From an uncultured bacterium (GTDB taxonomy: Bacteria; Bacillota; Clostridia; Oscillospirales; Acutalibacteraceae): 15,978 nt of DNA. The first letter of the stretch is position 1. Each line of letters opens with the position of its first letter. Below the pieces are notes generated by a model. That model did not search any database. It had not been told where the DNA came from and worked only from the letters and a program-made list of their open reading frames with translations. Positions 1 to 7,292 of this stretch are shown piece after piece. Where the stretch lies: assembly GCA_905215055.1 (NCBI GenBank), contig CAJMOH010000055.1, positions 1-15,978 of the forward strand, in the 5' to 3' direction. Both the position numbers and the translations under genes were made by a program.

Positions 1-1237
1 GCTCATAGCCGCAGGCAATGCCTTCGGGAGAGAGCAGCCAGTCGATGAAGTCCATCATGCGCTCGGGGTCCTGGGCCTGGCTGCCAACCATCATGACAAC
101 CTCGGTGTTGCCCAGGTTGTAGCAGCCCCACTGACGGATCTTCTCGTCCTGGATGGGGGCCATGTACATGCCCTTGCCTTCGGACAGATGATCCACCGTG
201 TTGTAAGCCGTGGCGCCGTGCCAGGGCAGCTGATTGTACAGCACAGCGCCGTCGGCCACTTTGCCGGTAACGGTGTCATAGGTCTGAGAGGTGGACTCGG
301 GATCGACCAAGCCCATCTGGTTGGCCTGGTTGAAGAACCGGATAGCCCGCATATAGGGGGAATCAATGCTCATGCTGTCTACGATTTCGCCGGAGCCGTC
401 GGCCAAATGGAAGGCGTAGCCCACACGGTCATAGCCGTACATGGAGCTCAGCTCGGCAACGGGAGAGACATAGTCGCCGTCCCAGTCGCTGAACAGGGAG
501 ATGGCGTAGGTGGGCTGGCCGGAATCGCTGGTGGGGCAAAGCTCCATCATATCCTGGAAAATGGGCAGCAGGTCCTCCAGGGTGCCGATTTCCGGATAGC
601 CCAGCTCCTTGTACAGATCCCAGCGGAGGTAAATGGCGGAGTTGGGGTCCACGCCGGTCAGAGGCTCGGTGGCGTCGCGCTTGGAAACCTCGGAGGGAAC
701 AGCCCAAATGCCTTCCTCCTCCACGTTGTTCTGGCTGGTGTACTCAATGGCGTCCATATAGGTGGCCAGGTTTTCCTTGCCCTCCAGATAGGGGGTCATA
801 TCCACAATCAGCTGGGCCGTGACCAGGTCCTGCAGGTGGCCGCCCTGAGCGGGGTAGATCACGATGTCGCCCAGGTTGCCAGAGGCGGAACGGGTCTGGA
901 ACAGGGTGTCGCCGCCGCCAGCCACGTTGGGAGCGATGATGTTCAGCTCCATGTTGAATTTCTCTTTGACGATCTCGCCAAACCAGCCGCCCTGGATGCC
1001 CTGGTAGTTGGCCTGGGAATCGAACACGTCGATGGTGAGGAATTCCTCATACTTGGAATTGGTTTCGCCAGCCTCCGCTTCGCCGCTGGTCTCGGAAGCT
1101 TCCGAGGAAGTGCTGCTGGAGCCGGTGCCGCTTTCTGTGCCAGAGGCAGTAGAGCTTTCTCCGCCGCCGGAGCAGCCGGCGAAGGAAGAGGCCAACAGAG
1201 CCACGCACAGCAGAGCGCTTGCAAGCTTCTTAAACAT
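1..1237 (-). CDS. ABC sugar importer, solute-binding lipoprotein (partial, C-terminus off the left edge)
   Basis: Extracellular substrate-binding protein of a CUT1-type oligosaccharide ABC importer, LplA-like / family 1. The ATG at 1237 follows AAGGAGG at good spacing. The first 22 residues form a lipoprotein signal: MFKK, a hydrophobic stretch, then FAGC with Cys22 as the lipidation site. A Gly/Ser/Thr/Glu-rich linker of about 30 residues follows, typical of a tether between the lipid anchor and the binding domain. The mature part has the alternating Trp/Tyr-rich pattern of sugar-binding proteins (for example WDGDY, LPWHG, QWGCYNLG). The frame stays open for 412 codons to base 1, so the C-terminal end is missing. 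It is third in an operon behind two permease genes, 38 nt downstream of the nearer one. The family is clear; the ligand is inferred from the neighbouring glycosidases. Confidence 0.92.
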   Translation of the reverse strand, partial: MFKKLASALLCVALLASSFAGCSGGGESSTASGTESGTGSSSTSSEASETSGEAEAGETNSKYEEFLTIDVFDSQANYQGIQGGWFGEIVKEKFNMELNIIAPNVAGGGDTLFQTRSASGNLGDIVIYPAQGGHLQDLVTAQLIVDMTPYLEGKENLATYMDAIEYTSQNNVEEEGIWAVPSEVSKRDATEPLTGVDPNSAIYLRWDLYKELGYPEIGTLEDLLPIFQDMMELCPTSDSGQPTYAISLFSDWDGDYVSPVAELSSMYGYDRVGYAFHLADGSGEIVDSMSIDSPYMRAIRFFNQANQMGLVDPESTSQTYDTVTGKVADGAVLYNQLPWHGATAYNTVDHLSEGKGMYMAPIQDEKIRQWGCYNLGNTEVVMMVGSQAQDPERMMDFIDWLLSPEGIACGYE

Positions 1238-1275
1238 TGTTTCGTCCTCCTTGATGGAATGTTAGTATTGAAAGA

Positions 1276-2205
1276 TCAACCCTTCACAGAGCCAATCATA
1301 ATACCCTTGACAAAGTACCGCTGGAAAATGGGATACACGAACAGGATGGGCAATACCACAATCACAGACACGGTCATCCGAATGGAGGTGGGGGTCTGCT
1401 GGGTGGCCAGAGAGGCTGTGTTGATGGCGGTGCCGCCTGCGTTATTACGCATTAAGGTGGCCAAGGAATCAGCCTGGTTGATGTAGGTGTACAGCAAATA
1501 TTGCAGAGAGTAGAGCTTTTGGTCGGTAACGTAGATCAGGGTGTCCTGGAAGGAGTTCCACTGGCCCACGGCGGCGAAGATGGCGATGGTGGCCAAAATC
1601 GGGGTGGAGGTGGGCAGGATAATCTGCCAGAAGATGCGGAACACGCCGGCGCCGTCAATCTCGGCGGCCTCCTGCAGTGCGGGGGGCAGAGACTCCATAA
1701 AGGTCTTTACCAGGATGATGTTAAAGGGCTGCACAATGGCCGGGATGATGTACACCCAGAAGGTGTTGGTCAGGTGCAGGTTGTACATGGTCATGTACAT
1801 GGGGATCAGGCCGGCGTTAAAGTACATGGAGACAACCACCATGCGGTACCAGACCTTTCTCCTCCACAGGCTTTCCTGGGTGAACATAAAGCCCAGAAAG
1901 GCAGAGGCAAACACGGTGCAGACAGTACCCAGAACCGTTCTGGCAAGAGAGATCAGCGCGGAGGTTCCCAGGCCGCTGAGCTGCAGCACGTCGATGTAGT
2001 TTTGAAAGTGGATCTGCTGGGGGATAAAGTTGATGGAGCCGTTGGCGCTTAAATCGTTGGCGCTGATGGTGTTGATAATCAGGTAGTAAAAGGGATATAC
2101 GCAGATCAGGGTGAACAGGCCGAAGATGGCGTAGTTGATTATGGAAAAGACAACGTCTCCGCCTGTGTAGTGTTTCTTGTTATGCGTTGCTTGAATCTGT
2201 GTCAT
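1276..2205 (-). CDS. ABC sugar importer permease, LplC/CUT1 inner-membrane subunit
   Basis: 309-aa integral membrane permease (BPD_transp_1 fold) that forms half of the translocation channel. About six hydrophobic segments are visible, the first near residues 20-45. The cytoplasmic EAA loop that docks the ATPase is intact at residues 179-198 (EAAEIDGAG, then IILP). The ending MIGSVKG matches CarB/LplC-type sugar permeases. It starts at ATG 2205, with a purine-rich GGAATGGTGGA stretch upstream. It lies 39 nt after the partner permease and 38 nt before the binding protein, so the three genes form one minus-strand operon. No ATPase gene is in the window. Known relatives (LplABC, YtcQP-YteP type) share an MsmX-like ATPase encoded elsewhere, which is the inference here. 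Confidence 0.94.
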   Translation of the reverse strand: MTQIQATHNKKHYTGGDVVFSIINYAIFGLFTLICVYPFYYLIINTISANDLSANGSINFIPQQIHFQNYIDVLQLSGLGTSALISLARTVLGTVCTVFASAFLGFMFTQESLWRRKVWYRMVVVSMYFNAGLIPMYMTMYNLHLTNTFWVYIIPAIVQPFNIILVKTFMESLPPALQEAAEIDGAGVFRIFWQIILPTSTPILATIAIFAAVGQWNSFQDTLIYVTDQKLYSLQYLLYTYINQADSLATLMRNNAGGTAINTASLATQQTPTSIRMTVSVIVVLPILFVYPIFQRYFVKGIMIGSVKG

Positions 2206-2244
2206 AATGTTTCCACCATTCCTTCGTGAGATGTTCCAGCCGCG

Positions 2245-3201
2245 TTAAATAATGGACACGCCGCGGACACGCTTCGAGGCCAGGTTTACCAGGGTGAGCA
2301 GCACCACGCTGACAATGCTCTTCATCATGCCGATGGCTGTTGCCAGAGAGAAGCTGCCGCCTGTCAGACCGATGTTGTACACATACAGGTCCAATACCTG
2401 GATGTGGGTTCTGTTAAAGGCGTTTTGAAAGACAAAGTACTGGTCCATGCCGTTGTTCAGGAAGTTGGCAATAGAAAGCATCAGCAGCACAAAGAAGGTG
2501 GGCAGAAGCTCCGGCAGGGTGATGTGATACATCAGCCGGAAGCGTCCGGCGCCGTCAATCTTGGCGGCTTCGTACAGGCCGGGATCAATGCCGGTGATGG
2601 CGGCCAGATACATAATGGCGTTCCAGCCCAAGCTTTTCCAGGTATTCCACAGGATCATTTTCAGCCATGTATGGGTGTCGCTGTCCAGGAACTTGATGGG
2701 CTCGGAGATCAGTCCAATGGTTTCCAGCACGTTGTTAACCATGCCGGTGGTGGAAAACAGGCTGAAGGCCACCGAGTAAACCAGCACCCAGCTGATGAAG
2801 TTGGGCAGGGTGGTCAGGGTTTGCACGGTTTTGCGGAACCACTTGGTCTGGATCTCGCTGAGGAAAATGGCGAAGATCAGAGGCAGAATGGAAGTGGCAA
2901 TGCCCAGCAGGCTCATGGCAAAGGTGTTAATCATCACCTGGCCCAGCTGAGACATCTGGGTGGGATTGGAGAACAGCATGGTGAACCATTTAAAGCCCAC
3001 AAACTCACATTGGTCCAACCGCAAGGGAGCACGATAATCATAAAACGCGTAGATCCAGCCGTGCAAGGGGAAATAAGCGAACAGGAAGTTTAAAACCAGG
3101 AAGGGGAGAATCATGATGAACATGATCTTGCCCTGCCGCCTTTTTCCGGCACTGCCGGGTCTGTTTTTCGCACGGCCCACAGTCCGTTCGATCTGAGACA
3201 T
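2245..3201 (-). CDS. ABC sugar importer permease, LplB/CUT1 inner-membrane subunit
   Basis: 318-aa permease and first gene of the importer operon. A basic cytoplasmic N-terminus (residues 1-25, rich in Lys and Arg) is followed by hydrophobic segments from residue 27 onward. The EAA loop is at residues 211-230 (EAAKIDGAG, then ITLP), and the C-terminus ends KRVRGVSII, as in LplB-like proteins. ATG 3201 is preceded by an AGGAGAGG ribosome site. It pairs with the downstream permease to form a heterodimeric channel. A candidate promoter, 5'-UTR hairpin and upstream direct repeat lie at 3223-3349, and the glycosidase operon starts divergently at 3515. That layout is typical of a co-regulated oligosaccharide-use locus. 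Confidence 0.94.
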   Translation of the reverse strand: MSQIERTVGRAKNRPGSAGKRRQGKIMFIMILPFLVLNFLFAYFPLHGWIYAFYDYRAPLRLDQCEFVGFKWFTMLFSNPTQMSQLGQVMINTFAMSLLGIATSILPLIFAIFLSEIQTKWFRKTVQTLTTLPNFISWVLVYSVAFSLFSTTGMVNNVLETIGLISEPIKFLDSDTHTWLKMILWNTWKSLGWNAIMYLAAITGIDPGLYEAAKIDGAGRFRLMYHITLPELLPTFFVLLMLSIANFLNNGMDQYFVFQNAFNRTHIQVLDLYVYNIGLTGGSFSLATAIGMMKSIVSVVLLTLVNLASKRVRGVSII

Positions 3202-3222
3202 GGAATAGCACCTCTCCTCTCA

Positions 3223-3261
3223 AACACAGGGGTGTGAATTTGGGTTTGTTCACACTGTGTT
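3223..3261 (-). promoter_or_regulatory. Inverted repeat / 5'-UTR hairpin ahead of the importer operon
   Basis: On the mRNA strand AACACAG plus TGTGAA pairs with TTCACA and CTGTGTT across a 10-nt loop, interrupted by one CCC bulge, giving 13 base pairs. It lies between the candidate promoter (3282-3310) and the start codon at 3201. No U-run follows, so it is not an ordinary terminator. It could stabilise the message, bind a protein as RNA or serve as a DNA operator. Confidence 0.5.
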
Positions 3262-3281
3262 CATTTGCTGTTCTAAATATT

Positions 3282-3310
3282 ATCATAATTATCTCAGCGA
3301 AAGAACCCAA
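3282..3310 (-). promoter_or_regulatory. Candidate sigma-A promoter of the importer operon
   Basis: On the minus strand TTGGGT (3310-3305), a 17-nt spacer and TATGAT (3287-3282). The -10 lies in an AT-rich stretch. The weak -35 would suit an activated promoter, and a direct repeat abuts it at 3311. Confidence 0.45.
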
Positions 3311-3349
3311 GAGATCCGCAAAAAGTTTCCTAAAAATCGGAGATCTGCA
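3311..3349. repeat. Tandem direct repeat GAGATCYGCA upstream of the importer promoter
   Basis: GAGATCCGCA (3311-3320) and GAGATCTGCA (3340-3349) are in the same orientation, 29 bp apart start to start. Relative to the minus-strand promoter they fall at roughly -40 and -70. Such placement fits a dimeric activator (AraC or response-regulator type) bound to one face of the helix. The function is inferred from position only. Confidence 0.45.
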
Positions 3350-3351
3350 CA

Positions 3352-3376
3352 GGAACCTCTAATTTTTAGTGGTTCC
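3352..3376. promoter_or_regulatory. Imperfect palindrome in the divergent sugar-locus region
   Basis: GGAACC, one base, CTA, then TAG, one base, GGTTCC: nine of ten arm positions are complementary around a 5-nt centre. It is upstream of the candidate plus-strand promoter at 3394-3422 and could be an operator for the glycosidase operon. Confidence 0.35.
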
Positions 3377-3393
3377 ATGTGAAAAAAACAAGG

Positions 3394-3422
3394 TTGCTTT
3401 CCGAATGGGCTTTTGGTATGGT
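3394..3422 (+). promoter_or_regulatory. Candidate promoter of the glycosidase operon
   Basis: TTGCTT (3394-3399), a 17-nt spacer and TATGGT (3417-3422) with an extended TGG just before the -10. It is about 90 nt upstream of the GH42 start. The remainder of the 313-nt gene-free stretch 3202-3514 holds only this, the importer promoter and the repeats listed here. Confidence 0.45.
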
Positions 3423-3514
3423 AATGCCATGAAACCGGCCGGGACCTTTGGAGGCTCCGGCGGGGCGGAACCGTGAAGGGCTCCGCGGAGAAAGCAGGCA
3501 GGGAGGCGTTTTTT

Positions 3515-5554
3515 GTGAAACCCATGGGGGAGGACACACTTTATATTGGAACCAACTATCACCCGCACGACTGGCCCCCGGAGCGCTGGGTTCAGGACCT
3601 GGACATGATGGCCCAAAGGGGCTTTAACGTGGTCCGGCTGGGCCACCTGTGCTGGGACAGCTTTGAGCCGGAGGAGGGCGTTTACACCTTCTCCTGGATG
3701 GACCGGGTGATGGAGCTGTGCCAGGAGCGGGGCATCGGGGTGTTTTTGGATATTCCCACCCGGCCGGCTCCCACCTGGCTTCACAGGAAGTATCCCTCCA
3801 TCGATATTGTGGACCGGGAGGGGGTCCGGCAAAACCCCCATACCCGCTATATGGAGGATGTGGGAGATCCCCATTTCCGGGAGTACGCCTACCGTTTGGC
3901 GGCTGTGATGGCTCAGCGGTACGCCTCCCATCCGGCGCTGCTGGCCTTTGGCCTGTGCAACGAGCTGGGAAGCGGGTTTCTTTCTTACAGCCCCACGGCC
4001 AGAGACAGGTTTGTCCAGTGGCTGAAGGAGAAGTACCGGACGGTGGAAAACTTAAACCGGGCCTGGGCCGCTCACCGCTGGAGCCGGAAGCTCCAGTCCT
4101 TTGACCAGGTGGAGCTGCCCATTGGGGCAACGATGGTGGGAGCGCCGGAGCGCTTTTTGGACATGCGCCGGTTCTACTCTCAGGAGCTGGTGGACTACAT
4201 GGCCGGCCTGAAGGACGTGGTGAACCAGTTCGCTCCCGGGGTGCCCTGTTCCTCCAACCACTGGGCGGAAAACCCCGACGCCGGCTTTGACTACAACCAC
4301 AACTGGCGGCGGCTGACGGATTTTTCCGGCCAGGGCTTTTACCCCGGCGTCAACCCGGAGGATGAAAACGCCCTGATCGGCGCCTGCTTCTGCAACGTCC
4401 ACCGTGCGGCGGAAAATCCCCGGCCGGACTGGAATTTGGAATTTCAGGTGGGCAGCCTGGGTGGGTACAGCTGCCCCCCGGGGGCCATGCGGATGTACGC
4501 CTATCTCACCTATCTGTACGGCAGTCAGGGAATCCTGGCCTGGACCTGGCGTTCCATGCTGGGAGGAGAGGAGCAGTATCTGTTCGGCCTGCTGGACCAC
4601 GACGGAGAGCCCAGCTGGAAGCTGGAAGAGTTCCATCAAATCGCCAAGGAAGCCAAGCTTTTGGGAGAGAGAGGGCTGCTTCCCAGGAAGCGCCGGCCGG
4701 AAATCGCCCTGGCCTACTCCTTTGAGGACTGGATGATTACCCGCTATGCCAAGGACTACTACACGGTTTCCCACCGGCAGCAGGCGGTGGACGCCTTTGC
4801 CGCCATCTATCACCTGAACCGGGACTGCGCCATGGTGGATCTGCGCCGGGTGGAGCGCTCTTACAAGGTGCTGCTGCTGCCCGGCTGCGCCCAGATGACC
4901 CCCGAAATGGTTCAAACGATCAAGGACCAGCTGGAGGGCGGGGCCACCGTCATCATGACAGCCTTCTCCGCCAAGGTGGACGAGCATAACCAAGTCTTTG
5001 ACACGTCCCTTCCCGGCCTGCTGACCCAGGTGTTCGGCGTAAAGGTCCGGGGCTTTGACCGGGCCGTTACCCATGTGTCCGGCGTCAATGAGGGCAGCTT
5101 GGAAAAGGCCCCTCTCCACCTGCTGCGAAACCGGGTTTCCCTGGGGGACAGCCAGGGGACCTGGATGGAGGGCGTCAACTATCACGAGTTTTTAGAGCCG
5201 GTCACGGCCCAGACCTTAGCGGTCTATCAGGGCGGGACCCGGCCCGGCTGCGCCGCCGTGACCTGCAACTCCTGGGGCAGGGGAAAAGCGGTGTATGTGG
5301 GCGTGCCGGCTGACGAGAGCCTGCTGCGGCTGCTGCTGGAAAGGCTGTGCGGCATGGGACCCGCCTTTCCGGATCTGCCCCGGGGCGTGGCGGCCCGGTC
5401 CTTGGGAGAGGGAGCCATCCTCTATGTGAACACCACCCCGGCGGAGCTTTCCTTCCCGGCGGCGGGCAAGGGGCTGCTTGGCGGAAGTGACGTTTCCGGG
5501 ACCCTGACACTTCCCCCCTATGGGGCGGAAGTGGCGGTTTCCCTCGAGGAGTAA
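3515..5554 (+). CDS. GH42-family beta-galactosidase, cytoplasmic
   Basis: 679-aa glycoside hydrolase of family 42, hydrolysing terminal beta-galactosides. Order: TIM barrel (about 10-380), GH42M trimerisation-like domain (about 390-590), short C-terminal beta domain. Acid/base is Glu150 in CNELG and nucleophile Glu309 in LEFQVG, close to the Glu141/Glu312 pair known in the Thermus A4 enzyme. The Zn-binding CxCxxC region of classical members reads SYSPTA here, so that zinc site looks absent. I chose GTG 3515 because GGGAGG (3501-3506) sits 8 nt upstream. Other in-frame starts are GTG 3473 and ATG 3524, both with worse-placed ribosome sites. No signal peptide is seen, so it acts on imported sugars. 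It is first in an operon with the glycosidase at 5611. Confidence 0.9.
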   Translation: MKPMGEDTLYIGTNYHPHDWPPERWVQDLDMMAQRGFNVVRLGHLCWDSFEPEEGVYTFSWMDRVMELCQERGIGVFLDIPTRPAPTWLHRKYPSIDIVDREGVRQNPHTRYMEDVGDPHFREYAYRLAAVMAQRYASHPALLAFGLCNELGSGFLSYSPTARDRFVQWLKEKYRTVENLNRAWAAHRWSRKLQSFDQVELPIGATMVGAPERFLDMRRFYSQELVDYMAGLKDVVNQFAPGVPCSSNHWAENPDAGFDYNHNWRRLTDFSGQGFYPGVNPEDENALIGACFCNVHRAAENPRPDWNLEFQVGSLGGYSCPPGAMRMYAYLTYLYGSQGILAWTWRSMLGGEEQYLFGLLDHDGEPSWKLEEFHQIAKEAKLLGERGLLPRKRRPEIALAYSFEDWMITRYAKDYYTVSHRQQAVDAFAAIYHLNRDCAMVDLRRVERSYKVLLLPGCAQMTPEMVQTIKDQLEGGATVIMTAFSAKVDEHNQVFDTSLPGLLTQVFGVKVRGFDRAVTHVSGVNEGSLEKAPLHLLRNRVSLGDSQGTWMEGVNYHEFLEPVTAQTLAVYQGGTRPGCAAVTCNSWGRGKAVYVGVPADESLLRLLLERLCGMGPAFPDLPRGVAARSLGEGAILYVNTTPAELSFPAAGKGLLGGSDVSGTLTLPPYGAEVAVSLEE

Positions 5555-5569
5555 AAAGCTGTTTTGGGA

Positions 5570-5589
5570 AACTCTCCCTCTGGGGAGTT
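5570..5589 (+). other. Intercistronic hairpin between the two glycosidase genes
   Basis: AACTCTCC, loop CTCT, GGGGAGTT: an 8-bp stem with one U-G pair. No U-run follows, so it is not an intrinsic terminator. It may affect processing or relative stability of the two parts of the transcript. Confidence 0.45.
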
Positions 5590-5610
5590 GGAAATAGAAA
5601 GGAGAACATT

Positions 5611-7173
5611 ATGCAGACGTTTTTTCAGGATAAGCAGGGCAGGCCTCTGCTGGTGACGGGCGTACAGTGCCACAATTCCTCCACCGGCAGCGCCATGCTT
5701 CAGGACGCCATCAAGGTGGCCAAGGAGTTTCAGGGCAATGTGCTGGAGGCGCCGGTGTACTGGTATCTGCTGGAGCCGGAGCAGGGCGTTTACGACACCA
5801 CCCATGTGCGGGAGCTGATCCACACCGTTCGGGAGGCCGGGCTGCACCTGGTCATCCTCTGGTTTGCCACTAGCAAAAACGGTCATCCCAACTATGTGCC
5901 GGAGTATGTGAAGCTGGACCCGGAGACCTACCGTCTGGCGGTGGAGCCGGACGGCCTGCCCGTGCCTTCCCTGTCCCCCCACTGCCGGGCCACCCTGGAG
6001 GCCGACAAGCGGGCCTTTGTGGAGCTGATGAAGTGTGTCAGGGAGGAGGACCAGGACTACGGCACCGTGCTGGCTGTCCAGGTGGAGAACGAGGCCGGCC
6101 TGGCCGGCACAGACCGGGATTATTCCAAGGAGGCCCAGGCGGATTTTGAGAAGGGCGTTCCCCAGGAGCTGGCGGGGGTGGAGATCCCGGACAGCGGCGC
6201 CTCTGGAAAGGACAACAGCTGGCGGGGACGCTTCGGACGCCACGCCAACGAGGCCTGTACCGCCTGGTATCAGGCCCGGTACATCGGTGAGATTGCCGCG
6301 GCGGGCAAAGAGGTATACGACCTGCCCATGTACGTCAACGTCATGCTGGGCCATCCTTACGGTGAGGCGGGCATGGAGGTGAACGCCGGCGGTCCCTCCG
6401 TGCGGGTGCTGGACATCTGGAAAAAGGCCGCGCCCTCCATTGACCTGCTGTGCCCGGACATCTACATGCCCTGCCGGGACTACTACACCCACTTCTGTGA
6501 GGCCTACTCCCGAGAGGACAACCGGCTGTTCATTCCGGAGAGCAGCTTTGTGGGAACCTCCGCGGCGCTGAACGTGATTCGGGCCGCCGCCCAGTATGGG
6601 GCCATGGGCGTGTGCTGCTTCGGCGCGGAAAGCGCTCTGGACGGCCAGGGCAATCTGCGGGAGGACGTGGTGGACACCGCCACCTCCTTTAAGATGGTGC
6701 GGGGCGTGGCCCCCCTGCTGATTCAGTATCACGGCACGGGGAACATTCACGCCATTGTCCAGGAGGAGTTTATGGACCAGCAGCTGATTCTGCTGCCCGG
6801 CTTCCGGATTGTGGCCCACTTTGACATTCGCCGCCGCATTCCGGACACCCGTCCCACGCTGCCCAGAGGCCGGGGCATTTTGGTGCAGACCGGAGAGTAT
6901 GAATTCTTCCTCACCGGCGACAACGTGGCCCTGGACTTTGTGGCCCGTCCGGACCCGGAGGAGGAGATGCCCCGGTTCTGGCTGGCCTGCCGCCAGTCCA
7001 ACCAGCTGAACTTTCTCACCGTAGAGGAGGGTCACTTTGACGAAAACGGCCAGTGGGTGGTGGATTTCCGCCGCAACGGCGACGAGACCAACTATGAGGT
7101 TTATGCCCGCCAGGGCGAGGTGGTGCGTATCCGCCTGAATCCCAAAATGGGAAACAAGGGATTTGTGAAGTAA
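5611..7173 (+). CDS. GH35/GH42-like clan GH-A glycosidase (DUF5597-type), putative beta-galactosidase
   Basis: 520-aa retaining glycosidase of clan GH-A. The N-terminal TIM barrel (residues about 10-350) includes PVYWYLLEPEQG, the SLSPHC segment seen in DUF5597-containing beta-galactosidases, acid/base Glu161 in QVENEAG and candidate nucleophile Glu310 in FIPESS. Residues about 370-515 form a beta-rich C-terminal domain resembling DUF5597. ATG 5611 follows AAAGGAG at normal spacing, 56 nt after the GH42 stop. No signal peptide is seen, so it should be cytoplasmic. It probably removes beta-linked galactose (or a related sugar) from oligosaccharides delivered by the divergent importer. Family placement is by remembered motifs; exact specificity is unknown and a GH42-like or new-family assignment remains possible. 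Confidence 0.82.
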   Translation: MQTFFQDKQGRPLLVTGVQCHNSSTGSAMLQDAIKVAKEFQGNVLEAPVYWYLLEPEQGVYDTTHVRELIHTVREAGLHLVILWFATSKNGHPNYVPEYVKLDPETYRLAVEPDGLPVPSLSPHCRATLEADKRAFVELMKCVREEDQDYGTVLAVQVENEAGLAGTDRDYSKEAQADFEKGVPQELAGVEIPDSGASGKDNSWRGRFGRHANEACTAWYQARYIGEIAAAGKEVYDLPMYVNVMLGHPYGEAGMEVNAGGPSVRVLDIWKKAAPSIDLLCPDIYMPCRDYYTHFCEAYSREDNRLFIPESSFVGTSAALNVIRAAAQYGAMGVCCFGAESALDGQGNLREDVVDTATSFKMVRGVAPLLIQYHGTGNIHAIVQEEFMDQQLILLPGFRIVAHFDIRRRIPDTRPTLPRGRGILVQTGEYEFFLTGDNVALDFVARPDPEEEMPRFWLACRQSNQLNFLTVEEGHFDENGQWVVDFRRNGDETNYEVYARQGEVVRIRLNPKMGNKGFVK

Positions 7174-7205
7174 TACGCCGCGAATTGGGGAGATCGATAA
7201 GGAAA

Positions 7206-7236
7206 GGGGCTGTCCGCGCAGGACAGTCCCTTTTTT
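7206..7236 (+). terminator. Intrinsic terminator of the glycosidase operon
   Basis: GGGGCTGTCC pairs with GGACAGTCCC (10 bp, one G-U) over loop GCGCA, followed by six T. It lies 33 nt after the stop at 7173. The reverse strand has a T-rich tail, so it may also slow transcription from the converging MFS gene. Confidence 0.93.
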
Positions 7237-7263
7237 GAAGGAGGCCGAAAAGCGGGGAAGGGC

Positions 7264-7282
7264 CAGAGGGCAGGCCCCTCTG
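7264..7282 (-). terminator. Possible weak terminator hairpin of the MFS gene
   Basis: CAGAGGG and CCCTCTG form a perfect 7-bp stem with a 5-nt loop just downstream of the MFS stop. The T-run on the minus strand is distant and poor, so termination here is uncertain. Confidence 0.3.
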
Positions 7283-7292
7283 CTTTTGGGGA

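Noticed and set aside
188..1486. Plus-strand open frame of 432 codons opposite the binding protein
   Set aside because: Antisense shadow of the lipoprotein and permease genes. It crosses two real genes and shows no recognisable domain.
3473..3514. Earlier GTG start for the GH42 gene
   Set aside because: The extra 14 residues are not family-like and the ribosome site is poorer than GGGAGG placed 8 nt before GTG 3515. The earlier start remains possible.
3202..3514. Catabolite-responsive (cre) site in the sugar-locus control region
   Set aside because: No stretch matches the cre consensus well enough by eye.
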